Part shown: piece by piece, positions 20,576-24,652 of the stretch | How the letters are laid out: each line of letters starts with the position of its first letter | How positions within the stretch are numbered: position 1 is the first letter of the stretch | IMG/VR virus record: IMGVR_UViG_3300035698_006585 | Location: 1-24,652 of that record | DNA length: 24,652 nucleotides | Origin: a virus | Strand: one strand, 5' to 3' | Notes under the pieces: model-generated | The model's input: the letters and a program-made list of their open reading frames with translations, nothing else | What the model was told of the DNA's origin: nothing | Database searches by the model: none | Made by a program: the position numbers and the translations under genes

Positions 20576-21129
20576 GCGGTGTCAGGCAAGTCCGTTGCTT
20601 CAATGTCAATCGCTGGTTCGTCGCCCGGCCCCAGCATGCCGCGTTTGATCTGTTTTGGCCCAACGTCGTCACTGTCTCCGAGGTCGTCCGGTCGGTTGAC
20701 TCTGCCGAACTCAGCCGGGTATTGTCTTTCCAATAGCCATGCGCCCGCCTGCCATGATTTGACGTTTCCTACCTCCCGAGTAGTGACATCAGTGGTGCGA
20801 GTCACGGGCTTTCCGTCGATAATTACCTGTTCTGTTTTTTTTACTGTTTTGATTTTTGTTGTCTTGATCCCGTCCCGTGCTTCCATGATTGCGTCTATGC
20901 ATTTTTGTTTCGCAACCAGCCTCGCACCCTCTACTGCATCCAAAAAATCTAGATAGCATTGCTCCGGTTTTTCGCCCCTCCCGATGGCTTGCCAAAGGCA
21001 AAAGGTGCTGACCCCTATCCCGTTCTCGATTGCGGCAAGTTGGTTAGTCCTCCCGTTGGCAATTGACAAGGCTATGGACTTAATGAGCTTCGGCGTACAT
21101 CCGCGCGGTCTGCCTAGTTTTGCGCTCAT
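20572..21129 (-). CDS. terS: Terminase small subunit (HTH type)
   Basis: 185 aa. Residues 4-60 (LGRPRGCTPKLIKSIALSIA, NQLAAIENGIGVSTFCLWQA) fit the N-terminal HTH of small terminases that bind the packaging site. A helical oligomerisation part follows (YLDFLDAVEGARLVAKQKCI). The signature W-Q-A-x-A-W-L-L-E-R-x-x-P-x-E-(F/W)-G-R is present as SWQAGAWLLERQYPAEFGR, typical of this family. The C-terminus is acidic and Asp-rich. It recruits the large subunit to DNA. SD is weak. It is directly upstream of the promoter for the DUF3850 operon and 4.9 kb from the large subunit gene. Confidence 0.85.
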   Translation of the reverse strand: MSAKLGRPRGCTPKLIKSIALSIANGRTNQLAAIENGIGVSTFCLWQAIGRGEKPEQCYLDFLDAVEGARLVAKQKCIDAIMEARDGIKTTKIKTVKKTEQVIIDGKPVTRTTDVTTREVGNVKSWQAGAWLLERQYPAEFGRVNRPDDLGDSDDVGPKQIKRGMLGPGDEPAIDIEATDLPDTA

Positions 21130-21138
21130 TGGTGGGGC

Positions 21139-22293
21139 CTATACGTTGACTGAACCGTTAGCAAACGCTTCTTCAGGATCTGCGCCAACCATCGTGCAAT
21201 AGCGTTCGACTATTACGTCACAATATCTGGCATCAAGCTCCATCATGCAACATGAGCGTCCGGTCTGTTCGCATGCCATCAGGGTGGAGCCGGAGCCGCC
21301 GAACACATCCAGCACGATGTCGCCAGCGTCGAACTTGCCGAACGTCCAAACCGCGAGTGACACCGGCTTCTGTGTGGGGTGCACCCTGTTCTTCTTCTCT
21401 GAGGCCTGCGTAAACATCCTCACCACACTGCGCATGTTAGTCCATGCAAGCTCAGCGTCGGTTTGGTCGCTCCCACCGTTGTTCTTGTCCCACACTATCC
21501 AGCATTCGGCGTCTGGCAATGCGCTCGAGTAATAGTTAGCACCCCACCATACCTGCTTCGCAATCCCGAGAGACCGAATCGTCTGGAAAGATCGCACGGC
21601 CACGGTGTTATCATCATCCCCCATGATGTCCCCATCGTAGTTCTTGCTCAGCACTCCGCTCTTGGATACTGCATTCATCCCGTACGGCGGGTCAGTGAAC
21701 ACCATATCCGCCTTCTCCCCGTCCATCAGCTTCGCAACGTCTTTCTTGCTGGTCGAGTCGCCACACATCAACTTGTGTCGGCCAAGCTGGTACATCCTGC
21801 CGAGTTCAGTCTTGGGCACCGCCGGCGGTTCCGGGGTTGGCGGTTCGTCCCCTCCTGATCCGCCACCACCCATAGCCGTCATCGCCTCTTCAATCTCAGC
21901 CTCGTCAAACCCCGTACAATCCAAATCCATGTCGCCGCCAAGCGAAACCAGTTCCTCAAGCAAGCTGTTCAACTCTGACTGGTCAAACTCTCCGAGGTCG
22001 GTTATGCGGTTGTCTGCGATTGCAAGCGCCTTCCTGCGCATGTCGTCTGTTGACAGGTCGTCACGTACCACTACCACGAGTTCTTCCCCGTTAGTGTGTA
22101 CCGGCTTCAGCTTCATCCCCAGCGCCTCAGCCTGTTCGAGCGTTGCGTTACCGCCTATGCAGATGCCGTTTTTGTCAACAACGATTGATCTGCCGCCGCC
22201 GAGTTCGTCCAAACTCTTCAGTAGTGAGGTCTTGTTTTGCTCGCCGTGAACTCTTGCATTACGCGGATCTTGTGTGAACTGTTCTTTTGTCAT
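21139..22293 (-). CDS. ParB-like domain / DNA methyltransferase fusion
   Basis: 384 aa. Residues 1-115 form a ParB/sulfiredoxin-like domain (FTQDPRNARVHGEQNKTSLL, SIVVDKNGICIGGNATLEQA). After an acidic and Pro-rich linker (about 135-160), residues 161-384 form a beta-class N6-adenine or N4-cytosine methyltransferase: catalytic DPPY at 201-204, HPTQKP at 305-310, SAM-binding FGGSGS at 331-336. The motif order (catalytic before SAM-binding) is that of the beta class. Such fusions are common in phages and protect DNA from host restriction or affect packaging. Start 22293 has AAGG. Target site unknown. Confidence 0.92.
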   Translation of the reverse strand: MTKEQFTQDPRNARVHGEQNKTSLLKSLDELGGGRSIVVDKNGICIGGNATLEQAEALGMKLKPVHTNGEELVVVVRDDLSTDDMRRKALAIADNRITDLGEFDQSELNSLLEELVSLGGDMDLDCTGFDEAEIEEAMTAMGGGGSGGDEPPTPEPPAVPKTELGRMYQLGRHKLMCGDSTSKKDVAKLMDGEKADMVFTDPPYGMNAVSKSGVLSKNYDGDIMGDDDNTVAVRSFQTIRSLGIAKQVWWGANYYSSALPDAECWIVWDKNNGGSDQTDAELAWTNMRSVVRMFTQASEKKNRVHPTQKPVSLAVWTFGKFDAGDIVLDVFGGSGSTLMACEQTGRSCCMMELDARYCDVIVERYCTMVGADPEEAFANGSVNV

Positions 22294-22302
22294 GCCTATA
22301 CC

Positions 22303-22725
22303 TTACTCTTCCACTTTGCGTTTGTCAAAAGGCCACTTGTCCCGTGTCATTTCGGGTGGCTTGCGAATGCCTTCTGCACATCCGTCTTGGTCTATTTGCA
22401 CTATTGGCCATACCCCTGACTCGTGTTTGCTTAGGTACGGCGATTCGTTGTGGCAAGTCCCTATCCCCTCCGCGTGAGTATCCGGGAGGCATAGGGCACA
22501 TTCGCTGCACTTGACTATCTCGGATCGATTGTCGAACGGTTCGACCTTTACGCCTACATAGCCCATGCACTTCCCCTTATCCCACGGGTGAACCCACGGG
22601 TGAACCCACGACAGAAACAGAGAGCACGATGTAAACCAAAGCCACCCAATGTCTATGAACGTGGCAAGCATTACCGTGACCGCCGCGAGTGCCAACATAC
22701 ATAATGCCCAATTGCTGTGTCTCAT
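22303..22725 (-). CDS. Cys-rich membrane protein, 140 aa
   Basis: 140 aa from ATG 22725, which overlaps the previous stop as ATGA; a longer reading from 22803 would overlap the 75-aa gene. The N-terminus has two hydrophobic stretches (ALCMLALAAVTVMLATFIDI, then GWLWFTSCSLFLSW), probably a membrane hairpin. The following tail has CSECALCLPDTH, then GTCHNESPY and DGCAEG, a zinc-ribbon-like Cys set. A 12-bp DNA repeat makes a duplicated Trp-Val-His-Pro. Function unknown; it sits between the methyltransferase and the 53-aa membrane protein group, so a membrane-linked role is possible. Confidence 0.65.
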   Translation of the reverse strand: MRHSNWALCMLALAAVTVMLATFIDIGWLWFTSCSLFLSWVHPWVHPWDKGKCMGYVGVKVEPFDNRSEIVKCSECALCLPDTHAEGIGTCHNESPYLSKHESGVWPIVQIDQDGCAEGIRKPPEMTRDKWPFDKRKVEE

Positions 22726-22949
22726 GACCTGTCTTCCCTCCGTGCTATCGTGTCGCATGTTATCATAACTGCGAGCCGGGATTCTTCGCTTAGTTGTCCC
22801 CATACCTGCCGAACCGAATGTGGCACATAGTTACGCCAATCGAAGCATTCGCCTCTGTTGAAATCGAAAATGTGCTTGCTCATCACGTTGTTATCCGCGA
22901 ATACCACATCGCCCAGCATTCTAAGTGGATCTAGTGGCGCTTTATTCAT
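22722..22949 (-). CDS. Hypothetical protein, 75 aa
   Basis: 75-aa soluble protein (MNKAPLDPLRMLGDVVFADN, then HSVRQVWGQLSEESRLAVMI) mostly helical with one Cys at about 35 and one at about 65. SD GGGAGG precedes ATG 22949, which overlaps the previous stop as ATGA, and its own stop overlaps the next ATG. No family recognised; the coupling shows it belongs to the co-expressed small gene set upstream of the methyltransferase. Confidence 0.65.
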   Translation of the reverse strand: MNKAPLDPLRMLGDVVFADNNVMSKHIFDFNRGECFDWRNYVPHSVRQVWGQLSEESRLAVMITCDTIARREDRS

Positions 22950-23107
22950 TTCGCCACCTCCCTAATCGCTTCACCGCAGAACCGGCATACACCCTGTTTC
23001 CTGTCCACGCTCTTGCGCCCGAGGTAGAACGAGAACCCGACCAGCGAGAACAGCAGTACCAGTATGATTGCGTATCCGACTCGTTGCTCCTGCGTTTGAT
23101 TACTCAT
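22946..23107 (-). CDS. 53-aa single-pass membrane protein with CxxC
   Basis: MSNQTQEQRVGYAIILVLLF followed by SLVGFSFYLGRKSVDRKQG and CRFCGEAIREVAK. A hydrophobic helix at about 11-30 with positive residues after it predicts a short external N-terminus and a cytoplasmic CRFCG zinc-binding tail (positive-inside rule). Both ends are coupled: ATG 23107 overlaps the stop of the coiled-coil gene, and its TGA overlaps the 75-aa start. The short CxxC tail could pair with itself or with a neighbour. Family not recognised. Confidence 0.65.
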   Translation of the reverse strand: MSNQTQEQRVGYAIILVLLFSLVGFSFYLGRKSVDRKQGVCRFCGEAIREVAK

Positions 23108-24375
23108 TTGTCACCTTCTTTCTTTGTGTCAACCACAAACTGCAAATGCCTGATTTTCCCCGCAGTTATGAATTTAACAGTCTGGCGCGCGTCGTGGTAG
23201 CTCATGTCCGGCATCACAAACATAAGTGAATCAATCGCCTCAGTCTTGGCTACAATCTCAGGTGCGTTGTCAGGATGCACCTCTACCGGCTTCTGAACCA
23301 ACCCGACTGCTGGGGTTTCTATTGTTTCCTCAACTACTCCGAGCTTTGATTTTGCCTCTTCAAGCTCAGCCTTTTCCTTGGCCAGCGCTTCGCGTTCAGC
23401 GGCTATCTTCGCGTCCGCCACAGCTTGTTTTGCTGCTGCAGCATTTTGTTCATCTGCAAGCTGTTTCTCAAGATTTGCTTTTGCCTCTGCCTGCTGTATT
23501 GCCAGTGCCTCACGTTCAGCACGCATCTTTGCCTCAGCCTTGTATTGTATACGCGCCTGCTCGTCACGCTCAATCTGTGCAAGACGTTCAATCTCTGCGC
23601 GTTCGGCGGCAAGTTTTTCTTCAGCGGCTATCCGTTCAGTTTCGACCTTTGCGGCGGCAGCTGCCTTGGATTCCTCAAGCGCCACACGTTCAGCCTCAAG
23701 ACGTTTCTGCTCTGCCAGATTCTCAGTTGCTATCCGTTCAGCCTCTGCCTGTGCCTCCTCGCGTTTTAGCGCAATTGTGCGGGCTGTGTCGAGTAGCGTT
23801 TCAGCCTGAGTTTTGGCGTCTTTCGCTTGGTCCTCAAACTCTTGGAACGTGTCGTCAACCTCAATCGCGGCGAGGTCAAGTAACGCCTGTTCAACGGTGG
23901 TGGATCCCGGCTGAAAATCCAACGTAAACGGGATGCGTTGAATTTCGTTTATACGTTGCTGGATCGCTTCGACCCGCTCACGTTCAGCGAGTTCAATAGC
24001 ATCTTTCTCTGCCTGTTTCTCAGCGTCCCTCGCGTCCTTGCGGTCTTTCATCGGTTGTTCAAGCGCCTCAATCCTGCCGATGATACGTTTGCCTTCGTCG
24101 TTGATTGCCTCAATTGCTGTACGATGGTTGCGGGTTAGGCTAAGCCGGTGCTTGTCCACGCTTGTCCGGGTCGTTCGTAGCTCGGCAATCCCTTTCCGGT
24201 TGAGTTCGTATCCCTCTGTTGTGGATACGTCAATCACTGCCGAGAACTTCGCGTCGAACTCGGTCAGCGTTGCCTCTGTGACGTTGCCGAATACAGGCAG
24301 TGTCTGAGTGTTCATCGGTTCGTGCTCCGCACAGTCCATTACCTCAAGCGGCGTGGTTTTTGCTTCAGTTGTCAT
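23104..24375 (-). CDS. Long coiled-coil protein (recombinase-associated type)
   Basis: 423 aa. Residues about 40-120 (ELNRKGIAELRTTRTSVDKH, IGRIEALEQPMKDRKDARDA) resemble the start of DUF1351-like coiled-coil proteins found next to phage RecT/Erf recombinases. Residues about 175-350 are a continuous Ala/Glu/Lys/Arg coiled coil (many AERxALxxxKAE heptads). The C-terminus is a globular 70-residue tail (SLMFVMPDMSYHDARQTVKF, ending KKEGDK). SD GAGGAG precedes ATG 24375; the protein ends on an ATGA overlap. It likely holds together recombination or replication proteins, but no recombinase is visible in the window. Confidence 0.72.
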   Translation of the reverse strand: MTTEAKTTPLEVMDCAEHEPMNTQTLPVFGNVTEATLTEFDAKFSAVIDVSTTEGYELNRKGIAELRTTRTSVDKHRLSLTRNHRTAIEAINDEGKRIIGRIEALEQPMKDRKDARDAEKQAEKDAIELAERERVEAIQQRINEIQRIPFTLDFQPGSTTVEQALLDLAAIEVDDTFQEFEDQAKDAKTQAETLLDTARTIALKREEAQAEAERIATENLAEQKRLEAERVALEESKAAAAAKVETERIAAEEKLAAERAEIERLAQIERDEQARIQYKAEAKMRAEREALAIQQAEAKANLEKQLADEQNAAAAKQAVADAKIAAEREALAKEKAELEEAKSKLGVVEETIETPAVGLVQKPVEVHPDNAPEIVAKTEAIDSLMFVMPDMSYHDARQTVKFITAGKIRHLQFVVDTKKEGDK

Positions 24376-24377
24376 CT

Positions 24378-24652
24378 TTAGCTCTCCTCGTTTTCTTGTT
24401 TCGTTAATTTTTCTTTTGTGATCTCAAACACAACTTCAGCTTTCTCGCCAGCGTGCAATCTCCACGTTGTACCGTCAAAACTCGGCACGTATCCAGCAAG
24501 CCACAGTTTACGCAATGGCTCCCACGGGGTTGGATTGTTCTTGACGTATTTCCATTCTGTGATGTTGGTGAATAATGAACCAGTATACGCCCCAACACTG
24601 TCCCCAACACTGTCCCAAACACTGTCCCAAACACTGTCCCAAACACTGTCCC
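24378..24652 (-). CDS. WDSV-repeat protein (C-terminal part; cut by window edge)
   Basis: Open frame from the right edge to TAA 24378-24380 (90 visible residues). It begins with Asp-Ser-Val-Trp/Gly tetrapeptide repeats, then AYTGSLFTNITEWKYVKNNP, PWEPLRKLWLAGYVPSFDG and ends EKLTKQENEES. I associate the combination of (W/R/G)DSV repeats followed by GAYxGSLF and VPSFDGxxWRLH with an uncharacterised family from phages and metagenomes whose repeat number varies. Its 3' end carries the GAGGAG used for the next gene, so the frame is real; the alternative frame made of Phe-Gly-Thr-Val repeats is a shadow. The start is outside the window. Confidence 0.68.
   Translation of the reverse strand, partial: DSVWDSVWDSVWDSVGDSVGAYTGSLFTNITEWKYVKNNPTPWEPLRKLWLAGYVPSFDGTTWRLHAGEKAEVVFEITKEKLTKQENEES
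24590..24652 (-). repeat. 12-bp tandem repeat encoding Asp-Ser-Val-Trp/Gly
   Basis: Five near-identical 12-bp units (CCCAAACACTGT or CCCCAACACTGT on the plus strand) from 24590 to 24649, continuing past the edge. The unit length is a multiple of three and keeps the frame. Units 1-2 and 3-5 differ at one base, which swaps Gly for Trp. Confidence 0.9.

Noticed and set aside
24404-24646. 80-aa frame with Phe-Gly-Thr-Val repeats
   Set aside because: The competing frame with DSVW repeats continues to a stop coupled to the next gene's SD and has a plausible globular sequence.
24590-24652. CRISPR array from the tandem repeats at the right edge
   Set aside because: Units are 12 bp, contiguous, without spacers, and in frame with a coding sequence.

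Overview
The window is a piece of a tailed bacteriophage genome (siphovirus type, double-stranded DNA), complete on neither side. Nearly everything reads on the minus strand, so the transcription order runs from high to low coordinates. The host cannot be named from the sequence. Strong Shine-Dalgarno sites (often ACAGGAG) and sigma70-like promoter candidates point to a bacterial host. No integrase, lysis gene, DNA polymerase or helicase is visible, so lifestyle is undecided.

Left part, 1-14.1 kb (minus): a virion morphogenesis block. In transcription order it holds a DUF935/Mu gp29-type portal, a Mu F-like minor head protein, a protease-scaffold fusion with an internal scaffold start, a large repeat-bearing putative head decoration protein, a lambda E-like major capsid protein, a DUF1320-like connector, a 60-aa zinc-ribbon protein, a virion morphogenesis/tail completion protein, an uncharacterised 174-aa virion protein, a possible tail terminator, a tail tube candidate, a tail assembly chaperone pair joined by a programmed -1 frameshift, a TP901-type tape measure, and three unassigned distal tail proteins, the last cut by the window edge. 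The tape measure length (756 aa) implies a tail of very roughly 110 nm.

Middle part, 14.1-20.5 kb: the large terminase subunit, bounded by hairpins, then an accessory cassette. The cassette holds two small proteins, a MESH1-like HD hydrolase, a 58-aa protein, a tRNA-Thr(UGU) with encoded CCA and a Lar-like zinc protein. Next comes an inverted plus-strand operon of four small genes ending in an HTH protein and a clear terminator, then small minus-strand genes and a repeat-rich intergenic segment. A divergent control region at 17.4-17.55 kb carries two promoter candidates and a palindrome lying exactly in one promoter spacer.

Right part, 20.5-24.65 kb (minus): a coiled-coil protein of the kind found beside phage recombinases, three translationally coupled small proteins (two membrane/Cys types), a ParB-domain/DNA methyltransferase fusion and the small terminase subunit, followed by a DUF3850 protein. 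The small and large terminase genes are about 4.9 kb apart, an unusual split. The right edge cuts a gene with a 12-bp tandem repeat encoding Asp-Ser-Val-Trp units.

The best leads are the frameshifted chaperone, the repeat-expanded decoration protein, the nested scaffold, the divergent control region with its inverted operon, the possible attenuator in front of the portal gene, and the HD hydrolase.
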